Positions 41,300 to 48,563 of a DNA stretch of 64,000 nucleotides are shown piece by piece (position 1 is the stretch's first letter; each line of letters opens with the position of its first letter). The position numbers and the translations under genes are program-made. The notes below the pieces were generated by a model. It made no database searches and was not told the DNA's origin. It worked only from the letters and a program-made list of their open reading frames with translations. Source of the stretch: JAFGLZ01 sp964390905 (GTDB taxonomy: Bacteria > Planctomycetota > Phycisphaerae > UBA1845 > JAFGLZ01); the NCBI GenBank assembly GCA_964390905.1, contig CAYMLO010000006.1, positions 48,614 to 112,613 of the forward strand, written 5' to 3'.

Positions 41300-42713
41300 A
41301 AAACGCCCCATCACGATCGGCGCCCGCCTGACCCTGTGGGGCGCGAGCATGGCGCTGGGCGTCTGCGTCCTGCTGTGCGTGATTCTCTACGTCGGCATGT
41401 ACTACTCCCTGCTTCGCGAGGTGGACGCTTTCCTTCAAGACGAGGCCCACGAACTCGTGGCGAAGGTCCGGGAGCATCCGAATGACCATCGTGCGGCCGA
41501 GCAGGCCATCCGGGACGAATTGGGCCACCGCACCCGCGAGGATCTGAGCTTCCGTCTGTTTGATCCTGATGGGCACGTTCTGATCAGCAGCGACGAGGAC
41601 GACTCGCTGTGGCCCCACCTTCGCAGTCCGATCGGCCGGGTGCGCGGGCAAGATGGACCTCACTTCGAGACCGTCCGGGTCCCCGGCGTGTCATCCTCCT
41701 CGCGGACGTGCAGCATTCTCCTCGAGCGTCCCGGCCAGCCGCCTCTGGTCGCTCAGACCGCCTACTCATTACATCGCATGAAGCACTCCCTGGCCATGCT
41801 GCGCAAGATCAGCTTGGGCGGCCTGGCCCTGGCAGCGGTCTTCGCGCTGGCCGGAGGGTGGATCCTCACCCGGCGCAGCCTTCGCCCCATCGACGCCATG
41901 ACCCGCAAGGCACGTCGGATCGGCACGAGTCGGTTGGGCGACAAGCTGCCACAATCGGGCACGGGGGACGAGCTGGATCGACTCGCCGGGACGCTCAACG
42001 AGATGCTCGGCCGAATTGAAGACCAGGTCGGGCGGGTCAGGCAGTTCACTGCCGATGCATCGCACGAGTTCCGGAGTCCCCTGGCGGCGCTGCGCGGCAC
42101 CGCCGAGGTGGCCTTGAGCAAGCCAAGATCGGTCGACGAGCTCCGAGAGGTCCTTGAGGCCAGTATCGAGCAGTACGATCGCCTGCAGCGTCTGGCGGAA
42201 GACCTGCTTCTGTTGGCTCGGGCGGACGCCGATCGGGTCGTGCTGCAGCGGGAACCCGTTCGACTGGACCGGGTCGTCCGCGATGCGATAGAGCTATACG
42301 CTCCACTCGCCGAAGAGGCCGGTCTGACGCTCGAAGTCGGGGCGTCACTTGACGTGGAGGTCCTCGGGCACGGCGGCCGCTTGCGTCAGATGGTGGGCAA
42401 CTTGATCGACAACGCCGTCAAGTACACGGATGCTCCAGGCAAGATCGACGTGAGCATGGACCGCCGAGACGCCACGGTAGACATCGTGGTCTCCGATACG
42501 GGGGTAGGGATCGCTCCCGAGGACCTCCCCCATGTGTTCGACCGGTTCTACCGTGGGGACAAGGCCCGAGCCTCGGAAGGGGCCGGGCTGGGACTCGCCA
42601 TATGCCAGTGGATCGCCCAGGCCCACGGCGGGAAGGTCGAACTGAAGAGCGTTCCCGGCGAAGGTACCACGGCAAAGGTTCATCTGCCCGTCTCCCCGTC
42701 GGTTGCTTCTTGA
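41274..42713 (+). CDS. Sensor histidine kinase (CusS-like)
   Basis: The 479-residue protein has two membrane spans (about residues 20-45 and 178-198) around a periplasmic sensor of about 130 residues, a HAMP region, H264 in FTADASHEFRSPLAALRG (H-box), an N-box MVGNLIDNAVKYTD, and G-boxes VSDTGVGIAPEDLP and GAGLGLAICQWIA. It phosphorylates the response regulator. The periplasmic sensor with many charged residues (EDDSLWPHLRS) could bind a metal, but no His/Met cluster stands out. The start overlaps the regulator gene, so the pair is translationally coupled. Confidence 0.94.
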   Translation: MSSEKMRPKKRPITIGARLTLWGASMALGVCVLLCVILYVGMYYSLLREVDAFLQDEAHELVAKVREHPNDHRAAEQAIRDELGHRTREDLSFRLFDPDGHVLISSDEDDSLWPHLRSPIGRVRGQDGPHFETVRVPGVSSSSRTCSILLERPGQPPLVAQTAYSLHRMKHSLAMLRKISLGGLALAAVFALAGGWILTRRSLRPIDAMTRKARRIGTSRLGDKLPQSGTGDELDRLAGTLNEMLGRIEDQVGRVRQFTADASHEFRSPLAALRGTAEVALSKPRSVDELREVLEASIEQYDRLQRLAEDLLLLARADADRVVLQREPVRLDRVVRDAIELYAPLAEEAGLTLEVGASLDVEVLGHGGRLRQMVGNLIDNAVKYTDAPGKIDVSMDRRDATVDIVVSDTGVGIAPEDLPHVFDRFYRGDKARASEGAGLGLAICQWIAQAHGGKVELKSVPGEGTTAKVHLPVSPSVAS

Positions 42714-42776
42714 ACTTGCGTCGACCCCGCTCACCTAAACAGCGGACCCGTTGAGGCAGACTGAATCGCAATCTGA

Positions 42777-42892
42777 CATTACGAGAAGTTCACTGCAGCG
42801 TCATGCTGGCGTAATGGGTCAGTTGATATGACAGCACCCTCAACAGCTGGAACATTACGGCGATTTCATCTTCCCGTCATGCGCCCGTAATG
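42777..42892. promoter_or_regulatory. Two tandem ATTAC/GTAAT inverted-repeat sites
   Basis: Two copies of CATTACG with a distal CGTAATG occur: 42777-42783 with 42810-42816, and 42853-42859 with 42886-42892. In both the ATTAC and GTAAT cores are separated by exactly 28 bases, and the two sites are 76 bases apart. CGTCATGC is repeated inside each. They lie in the 320-base space after the kinase gene and before the phosphatase gene at 43034, which holds no other gene, and may be an extended regulator binding region. Confidence 0.55.
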
Positions 42893-43033
42893 GCTCATCT
42901 GCTACCGTGGCCGCCCGTCCAACGCGACGTGTGAGATTCGTCATCGTCATTCGCTTGGCGCGAGGAGCCCGCCATCGTCGTTGTTCACGAGCAGGACCGC
43001 GCACAATAGAGGCCCCGGCAGATAGACAGAACG

Positions 43034-43597
43034 GTGAACAAACACCTCAAGCGAGTACTCATCGGCAGCGTCGTCCTCGGTCTGGTGGTGGCATGCGCGT
43101 TTGGGGTCTACTATCGCTACTTCTACGTCAAGCACTTCGGGGTCGTTCAGGAGGGCGTGTTGTACCGCAGCGGCCAGCCGGACAGGCGCGATCTGAAGCG
43201 TCTGCGCGACGCATATGGCATTCGGACGATCGTCAACTTGAGACGTGCCGACGAGCAGGACGGTGCCGAGGGTCTGTCGCTTTCCGAAGAACGGTTGGCA
43301 GTGGAGCAGTTGGGTCTCCGGTTCTTCCATCTTCCGATGGATGGCGATGCGAAGGTCGATCCCAACACCGTCAATCGCTGGCTAGAGATTGCTGAGGCCC
43401 CAGAGAACCACCCGATTCTCATCCACTGTAAGGCAGGGGTCGACCGAACGGGCTTGCTCGCCGCTGCCTACAGGATACGGGTACAGCGCTGGTCGCCCCA
43501 GAAGGCCCTCGACGAGGCGACGAGCGAGGGCATCGACCCGTCCAGCGACCGGAATCTGGTCGAGTTTATCCTGCAAACTCCCGTTTCTCGTCAGTAG
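43034..43597 (+). CDS. Membrane-anchored dual-specificity/tyrosine phosphatase-like protein
   Basis: The 187-residue protein has an N-terminal membrane anchor (residues 7-26) and a cysteine-phosphatase domain. GVLYRSGQPDRRDLKRL is the typical entry of the fused-DSP/Tyr-Ser phosphatase group, and C132 to R138 in HCKAGVDRTG is the complete C-x(5)-R active site. FHLPMDGDAKVDP carries the general-acid loop region. The catalytic domain would be periplasmic. It follows the tandem ATTAC/GTAAT repeats, so it may share control by the two-component system; this is inference. A second paralogue lies at 44399. Confidence 0.88.
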   Translation: MNKHLKRVLIGSVVLGLVVACAFGVYYRYFYVKHFGVVQEGVLYRSGQPDRRDLKRLRDAYGIRTIVNLRRADEQDGAEGLSLSEERLAVEQLGLRFFHLPMDGDAKVDPNTVNRWLEIAEAPENHPILIHCKAGVDRTGLLAAAYRIRVQRWSPQKALDEATSEGIDPSSDRNLVEFILQTPVSRQ

Positions 43598-43650
43598 ACT
43601 CGGAGGACTGCGGCGCATGAACAGACTCGGAACGTCCCGGAGCGTCTCAT

Positions 43651-43974
43651 TTGGCACATCACTCCGGTCGAGAGGTCGGAGTGGTGGTGCTCTGCTTCTC
43701 GCTGTCGGTCAACCAGGTTCGGCTCCAGCTGTTCGCCCTGGCGTACAACCTCGGGAACTTCCTTCGAAGGCTGGCGCTACCGCATGGTGTGAAGCAGTGG
43801 TCGTTGACGACGCTACGTGAGAAGCTCATCAAGATCGGTGCCAAGGTCGTGACCCACTCACCGTACGCGGTGTTCCAGCTGGCCGAGGTCGCCGTGCCGC
43901 GTAGCTTGTTTGCCAGGATTCTGGAGCGGATTCAGGGGCTGGGTGTTCCGCTGCCGCTGGTGCAACGTGGCTGA
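43651..43974 (+). pseudogene. IS1380-type transposase C-terminal fragment
   Basis: Only about 90 C-terminal residues remain: NQVRLQLFALAYNLGNFLRR, VKQWSLTTLREKLIKIGAKV and YAVFQLAEVAVPRSLF are highly characteristic of IS1380-family transposases. The DDE catalytic core is missing and similarity begins near 43706, with unrelated sequence before it. It is therefore a broken insertion sequence. It sits between two phosphatase paralogues and next to other gene fragments. Confidence 0.8.
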
Positions 43975-44182
43975 CCGCCGCGCTCGAACGGAGCTCCTGA
44001 CGATTCGCACGGGGCGTGGCTTGGCGCTGCGCGCAAACGGGCTGGGACTCTTGTTCTTCGAGGCGGATCGAGCAAAGCTGGCACGATGGGCCGAACAAAC
44101 GTGCGTGAACGACTGTGTGACAGGACGTTTTCGCTTGACCTGAGGACCCGGCTCGGTAGGTTGCCTGCCTGACGGGAGCCCA

Positions 44183-44281
44183 ATGGGAAATGTCGGCTTC
44201 GACGGCTTGGTCGTCGCTGGCGGATCGCCCTACCTGGCCGGTATGGATGGCAAGATCCTGTGCTTCCGTGAGGGCACGTGA
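44183..44281 (+). pseudogene. Fragment of a PQQ-type beta-propeller protein
   Basis: A 32-residue frame reads DGLVVAGGSPYLAGMDGKIL followed by CFREGT and a stop. This looks like the last blade of a PQQ-like quinoprotein propeller, without the rest of the gene. It lies between the transposase fragment and the second phosphatase, so it probably arrived with or was cut by the insertion. The remaining bases from 43975 to 44182 show no gene. Confidence 0.4.
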
Positions 44282-44398
44282 GGATCGGTTCTCGTCGCCC
44301 GTTAGCCTCGCCTGATAGGAAATCTGATTCTGGAGCCGGGGGCGGACCAGCGCCGGGGGCAGGAGGTTACGTTTGGAGGAATATTGGTTCTGAAGAAC

Positions 44399-44911
44399 AT
44401 GCATCGCAGATGGTGGTTGCTGTTGTCCTGCTTGATCGGGATGGGCGGCTGTGTTTCACGGCAGCCAAACGATCCAACGGGCTTGAAACGATTTGCAGAG
44501 GTTTCGCCCGACCTTTACCGAAGCGCCCAGCCCACGCGCGAGGGCTTTGTCACCGCCAAGACCATGGGCATTAAGACCGTGGTGAGTCTGCGCCGGACGC
44601 GCAACGACCGTAAACTCGCCCAGAGCATGGGGCTTCAGTACGTGGGAATTCCGACGTCCGCGATTCGCTCCTACGACCGGACATGCCGGGATTTTCTGCG
44701 GGTCATGGAAAATCCCGCCAACTTTCCGGTGCTGGTTTATTGCTTACTGGGAAGCGACCGCACCAGTCTCGTTGTGGCGGCCTACCGCATCGCGATGCAG
44801 GGCTGGCCGCGGGAGCAGGCGATCGCTGAAATGAAGGAATATGGTGGCAACCCGATCTTCTGGGGCATGCCGCGCTATCTTCGACGCTTTGAGCCCGACG
44901 AGCGGCGGTAG
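44399..44911 (+). CDS. Phosphatase-like lipoprotein (paralogue of the 43034 protein)
   Basis: The product of about 170 residues starts with a lipoprotein-type signal (LLLSCLIGMGGC) and shows the DSP entry motif VSPDLYRSAQPTREGFVTAK and the active site C115 to R121 (VYCLLGSDRTSL). GGAGGA at 44375-44380 fits a TTG start at 44384 (5 residues longer) better by position, but the ATG at 44399 gives the cleaner signal. The active-site loop has L-L in place of the usual K-A, and no clear general acid follows, so activity may be reduced. It is followed by a perfect 19-base hairpin. Confidence 0.8.
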   Translation: MHRRWWLLLSCLIGMGGCVSRQPNDPTGLKRFAEVSPDLYRSAQPTREGFVTAKTMGIKTVVSLRRTRNDRKLAQSMGLQYVGIPTSAIRSYDRTCRDFLRVMENPANFPVLVYCLLGSDRTSLVVAAYRIAMQGWPREQAIAEMKEYGGNPIFWGMPRYLRRFEPDERR

Positions 44912-44926
44912 GGGGCATAGGTCGCG

Positions 44927-44974
44927 GTACTCGCCAGACCTGTGCTGTCCGTCCCGCACAGGTCTGGCGAGTAC
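44927..44974 (+). terminator. Perfect 19-base inverted repeat after the phosphatase gene
   Basis: GTACTCGCCAGACCTGTGC (44927-44945) is exactly complementary to 44956-44974, with a 10-base loop. It lies 16 bases after the phosphatase stop. There is no long T-tract after it, so the strength as a terminator is uncertain; the length and perfection could also mark a mobile-element end. Confidence 0.55.
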
Positions 44975-45143
44975 GCCTGGCCTGTGGTGCCTCATTCGCC
45001 GTCGACCGCTGCCAGTTACCTATGTCACCTACCTAATAGGACTTTTGATCTGATAACCCTCGATCGTGACGACGGCAGACACGCTCTACCGTCGTCCGGG
45101 GGCCGCGGGAGCGCCGCACACACAGAGCCAGCAGGCACACCAT

Positions 45144-45400
45144 TCACCAGCAAGCGAGCTGTCCGACCGAAGCGTTGTAGCCGCAGCCCTTGATCTGGCC
45201 GTTCTGATTGGGGTCGTTGGCGTCAGCGGGGCCAGTCTGGTCCTCCTCGAAGACGGCCTGGACGGTTGCGTTGCCGTTCATGGTCACCTGAACAGTGGGG
45301 TTCGTGCCGGTCGCATCGCCTTCCCAGCGCACGACATGCCAGCCATCCGCAGCGTCTGCCTGTGCTTCAAGGGGGTATGTGGCTGTGCTTCGTTGGGTTG
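45144..45400 (-). pseudogene. Decayed InlB B-repeat-like secreted protein fragment
   Basis: The frame reads PLEAQADAADGWHVVRW then EGDATGTNPTVQVTMNGNA and ends QNGQIKGCGYNASVGQLACW with a stop. The W-x-GD-(x)n-NP-x-V-x-MNG pattern is that of InlB B-repeat (bacterial Ig-like) domains, and a C-terminal GCG motif is common in planctomycete surface proteins. There is no start or signal peptide, and the upstream bases appear shifted in frame (a separate frame reads LSVNPTKHSHIPP). The stretch 44975-45143 shows no gene. So this is a remnant of a longer surface protein gene. Confidence 0.45.
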
Positions 45401-45404
45401 ACGC

Positions 45405-46346
45405 TCAGTCGGAGGGGCGTTGACCTTGGATCAGCGACTCGACGACGTCGCAGGTCTCGTCGATGGCGCCGCACTCGAGGTCGAAGCAATCGGCGCCACG
45501 GACCACGTCGCTCACGATCGACGTCGCCCGATGGCCGAAGACGTGGCGGTTCAGGGCGCTGGCGGCCAGTCGGAAGGCGGCGTCGGCCCGAGAGATCTCG
45601 CGAAGACGCGGGCGGGCGCCCTGCGTGTACCGGGGGAAGACGACGTGTCGGACAGGGCAGGGGCCTCCAACGGAGTTGGCTCCCAACCGGTAGGGGGGTA
45701 GGTAGCCGACGCGCCCTTTGAAGGCCTTGACGTAGTGGCGGCGTTGCCAGAGGGGCAGGTTCAGGCCTTCGACGACGTTGAACGCGCCGGATTTGATGCA
45801 CACGGCCTTGGGAAACGGGTGAACGCGCAAGGTCTCGGGGTGGATCAAGGCGAACTCGTCGGACAGGTAGCCCCAGCCTCGCGATAGAAGCCCCGCGGCC
45901 AACGTCGATTTGCCGGCTCCGGACTTGGCCGCGAAGATCACGCCCTGTCCGTCGTGGGCCATCGTGGCGGCGTGGAGCTGAAGGTAGTCGGCCCGCGTGG
46001 CGATCACGCGCCAGTTGATGCCCCACTCGACGTAGGGCAGCACTTCATTGGGTCTGCGGGTCGTCCACAGCGCCTCGCCATCCCCGCAGATGACATACTG
46101 CTTGCCGCCCAAGAAGGAACGCTTTTCCCGCTTCACCTCGATCCGGATACCAGGGTCGCCAGGCGTGTCGGTTTGACAACAGTCTTCGTAGAGACCCCCG
46201 AAGTCTGCCGCCACTTCCTCCAGGTCGCTCCGCAGCGAGATGGTCATCTCCCCGATCCTGAAATGGGCGTAATCGTTGAGCGAGCGCGCGGTGTCGCTCT
46301 TCGGACGGGGCATGGCCTGGTCGCGTGTGGTGTGGGTCAGTTGCAT
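45405..46346 (-). CDS. HprK-related kinase
   Basis: The 313-residue protein carries a P-loop AAKSGAGKSTLAAG around residue 138 and a following GWGYLSDEFALIHPE segment resembling the HPr kinase/phosphorylase Walker-B region, but lacks the HPr-binding loop. Such HprK-like kinases occur with PqqD-like proteins and nucleotidyltransferases in peptide-modification or exopolysaccharide loci; in paeninodin-type lasso clusters the kinase phosphorylates the peptide (established knowledge). Its start overlaps the pqqD-like stop by 10 bases, so they are cotranscribed. The substrate here may be the small peptide encoded at 46700, but this is inference. Confidence 0.85.
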   Translation of the reverse strand: MQLTHTTRDQAMPRPKSDTARSLNDYAHFRIGEMTISLRSDLEEVAADFGGLYEDCCQTDTPGDPGIRIEVKREKRSFLGGKQYVICGDGEALWTTRRPNEVLPYVEWGINWRVIATRADYLQLHAATMAHDGQGVIFAAKSGAGKSTLAAGLLSRGWGYLSDEFALIHPETLRVHPFPKAVCIKSGAFNVVEGLNLPLWQRRHYVKAFKGRVGYLPPYRLGANSVGGPCPVRHVVFPRYTQGARPRLREISRADAAFRLAASALNRHVFGHRATSIVSDVVRGADCFDLECGAIDETCDVVESLIQGQRPSD

Positions 46347-46651
46347 GGGTCCTCGAGCATGCCCAGTTCGGCAAAGGAGACGAGCAGCTGATCGACGTGG
46401 TCGAGCGCGGTCTCGAACGTCACCTCATAGGTCTGCGTGAGCTCGGCGGCTACTTCGCGCGTGGTCGCCTGACCGTCGCACCGCCGCCAGACGTCCAGCG
46501 CGGTAGCGTTCAGCCGGTGCGTCGCGCCGTCTTGCGGGTCCAACAGGATCACCTCGTCGTCCAATTCCTCGGCGATCAGGTCCCCGCGCCGGCGTGGTAT
46601 GACGATCGTGGCCTGCCGGCTCGTCCAATGGGGGGGATGCGTGGGCTTCAC
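46337..46651 (-). CDS. PqqD family peptide-binding protein
   Basis: The 104-residue protein reads as a PqqD/RRE fold: a beta strand with DLIAEELDDEVILLDPQDG, a turn, ATHRLNATALDVWRRCDG, and three helices ending LVSFAELGMLED. PqqD domains bind leader peptides and present them to modifying enzymes. It lies between the small peptide gene (48 bases) and the HprK-like gene (10-base overlap). Confidence 0.88.
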   Translation of the reverse strand: MKPTHPPHWTSRQATIVIPRRRGDLIAEELDDEVILLDPQDGATHRLNATALDVWRRCDGQATTREVAAELTQTYEVTFETALDHVDQLLVSFAELGMLEDPCN

Positions 46652-46699
46652 GAGAGTGGCTCCTGTCGAGGCACTTGCGGTGGCGGCGATCTTGGACGC

Positions 46700-46894
46700 T
46701 CAACCGGGCGTGATCGATACAGACGCGGCCTTGGCCTGTCTCGCCGTCAGAGACAGGATGACGGGCGTCAGATAGAGCGCCTTCCTACCACTCTTGCCCA
46801 GGAACGAACGACGGGTCTGGGCGGGCCGAGCGTCTGTGGCCCCATCGCCCTTGCGTTCGTCCGGCTTGGCCTCTGGTACTGGTCTGTTGCTCAA
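46700..46894 (-). CDS. Small twin-arginine-type peptide, possible modified-peptide precursor
   Basis: A TTG at 46894 with AGGAG 9 bases before it gives 64 residues. It has a charged N-terminus, then TRRSFLGKSGRKALYLTPVI and a hydrophobic run SLTARQAKAASV, a pattern seen in twin-arginine-signal small proteins near PqqD and HprK genes. No cleavage beyond AKA is needed, leaving only a tiny mature end, SVSITPG. It may be a RiPP-like precursor, a signal-anchored peptide or just a leader. The position between the nucleotidyltransferase and pqqD genes makes cotranscription likely. Confidence 0.65.
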   Translation of the reverse strand: MSNRPVPEAKPDERKGDGATDARPAQTRRSFLGKSGRKALYLTPVILSLTARQAKAASVSITPG

Positions 46895-46906
46895 CGCGTC
46901 GGTCTC

Positions 46907-48196
46907 CTAGTCCGGAAAAGACTCCCGACCCCCTCTTTCGATCGTGATTTCTTCCCGGGCTGAGATCGGCTCGAGCGCGATCAACTCGCGACCCGACAGT
47001 CTCGCGTTGGGCCGATCCGAATGGCCCAAGAACCGGAGCTTGCCGGTCAGCTCGTACCGCTTCGTCCGGCCGAACCGCGTTTCAGCCCATCCGGGGGTCT
47101 CGGTCCGGTTCGAGACGACCTTCCCGCGACAGCGTGCGATGACTTCGCTCGCCTCGATGTCCTGCTTGGCGAAGATGCCGGTTCCCTTCTCGCCCATGTC
47201 TCGGGTTCTGATCTTCGAGAACCGGTCGCAGATGCGAGGGATTCGGCCCAGGATCGGCCAGAGGAGTCGCAGCGCATGGGCGCAGAAGAGCCATCCCCGG
47301 TGCCGCTCGACATACCACTGACCCATGTGTTCACGACCGGGGACGACCATCGCCCACAGATACGCCAGCGTGAACGCCCACCCGGGCGTGCAGATGAAGT
47401 CCACCGCGACATGGGCGACCGGGTGAGAAGCGTCGCGCGGCGCCTGGGCCAACGCCAGTCGATCCCGCCAGCCCATACGCTGCCTCGACAGCCGTCGCAT
47501 GACGTCAGGGGGACACACGGGTCCGAGCCTGGATTCCGTTTCGCTGATGCCCTCCAGCGTAGGCAGCGTCAGGCCCCACGCCTTGGCGGTGTTGGCGAAT
47601 CGATCCCAGTCGATGTCGTCTCGTCGAGCCTCGGCCCAACGTTTGATGTCCTCCAACCATAGCCGTCGCCCATTGCCGTGAACGGCGGAATGGGCGGCCA
47701 GGTGGATGAGCATCTCCTCCGCCGAGGGTACGAGCACGGTCGCGCGGCCGATTTGTACGGGGTGTGCCCGATCCCACAGGGCCTGTGGCGGAACCACCCG
47801 TGCGTACCTCAGCGGCCGGAACGGACGGACGTGCAGATCGATCCTGACGGGTCGGATGTCGCCGAGCTTGAACTCCGTCTCATAGTAGAACCGGGGGAAG
47901 AAGTCTTCGCGAACCAGCGGCTCGCCGCGCACACAGCCGAGCGCTGCGGACAGCTCGAGCGCGCGGTCCAGGTCCTCCAGCTTGACCAGGAGGTCCAGAT
48001 CGCCCATGGGCCGCTCGTCAGGCCGCTCGTACAAGACGAGGTTCAACGCCGCTCCCTTCAGCACCAGGAGCGGGACGCCGGCCTCGTTGAACCGCTCGGC
48101 GATCCGTTCGAGGGTGTGCATCATGCAGACGTTGCGCATGCTGACGGTCAGGTCGCCGTCCAGGATCGTCGGCTTGGCCTCGAGGACGTCGTGCAC
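46907..48196 (-). CDS. Nucleotidyltransferase (NTP_transf_5-like) fused to a SET-like domain
   Basis: The preferred GTG at 48196 has GGAG 7 bases upstream and gives 429 residues; the frame is open to 48592 and the start is uncertain. The N-terminal 330 residues match the NTP_transf_5 group: VPLLVLKGAALNLVLYERP, DERPMGDLDLLVKLEDLDRA, DLHVRPFRPL and MLIHLAAHSAVHGNGR. The last 100 residues are a short SET-like domain: GTGIFAKQDIEASEVIARC, LRFLGHSDRPNARL (like NHSxxPNA) and EEITIERGG. The usual Asn of NHS is Gly, so methyltransferase activity is doubtful. The fusion is unusual. It is 12 bases upstream of the small peptide gene. Confidence 0.8.
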   Translation of the reverse strand: MHDVLEAKPTILDGDLTVSMRNVCMMHTLERIAERFNEAGVPLLVLKGAALNLVLYERPDERPMGDLDLLVKLEDLDRALELSAALGCVRGEPLVREDFFPRFYYETEFKLGDIRPVRIDLHVRPFRPLRYARVVPPQALWDRAHPVQIGRATVLVPSAEEMLIHLAAHSAVHGNGRRLWLEDIKRWAEARRDDIDWDRFANTAKAWGLTLPTLEGISETESRLGPVCPPDVMRRLSRQRMGWRDRLALAQAPRDASHPVAHVAVDFICTPGWAFTLAYLWAMVVPGREHMGQWYVERHRGWLFCAHALRLLWPILGRIPRICDRFSKIRTRDMGEKGTGIFAKQDIEASEVIARCRGKVVSNRTETPGWAETRFGRTKRYELTGKLRFLGHSDRPNARLSGRELIALEPISAREEITIERGGRESFPD

Positions 48197-48357
48197 GAGG
48201 GATCTCCGCCACGCGGACCGAACCAGGGGCCCGTGTCCGCGCAGAACACGTACCGATAACCCGCCTACCCCTATGATCGGACCTTGCGGGCGAGACTTTA
48301 GGTGCGATAACGAAGGAAGTCGTATGCCGGGGGTTATCGGACCCACTCGCGCCAGAC

Positions 48358-48419
48358 CCGAGCTGCGGGGTTCATCCCGCGTGGCGTCTGGACCGCGCGG
48401 GATGAATCCCGCGGCTCGG
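48358..48419. repeat. REP-like inverted repeat pair
   Basis: Two 24-base arms (48358-48381 and 48396-48419) match with two mismatches across a 14-base loop. Each arm itself contains a small palindrome of type GCGGGAT-TC-ATCCCGC. This layout resembles REP/BIME elements. It lies in the 367-base intergenic space between the nucleotidyltransferase and the ABC-F gene, which holds no gene that I can support. Confidence 0.55.
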
Positions 48420-48563
48420 GCGACGTCGTGCGGATCCGAGGACGACGCCACGATTTGCCGGATGAAGGCGCAGCCGGATTTTCTGCCCGCTGCCAGACGA
48501 TTTTCCCCGATGGGGTCCGTACAATGGTTCGTTTCGGCGCTGGACGTCGGGCATGGGGATGTC

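Noticed and set aside
42777..42892. attC or CRISPR-like reading of the tandem repeats
   Set aside because: There are only two units with inverted halves and no integrase or cas gene nearby; regulator binding sites explain them better.
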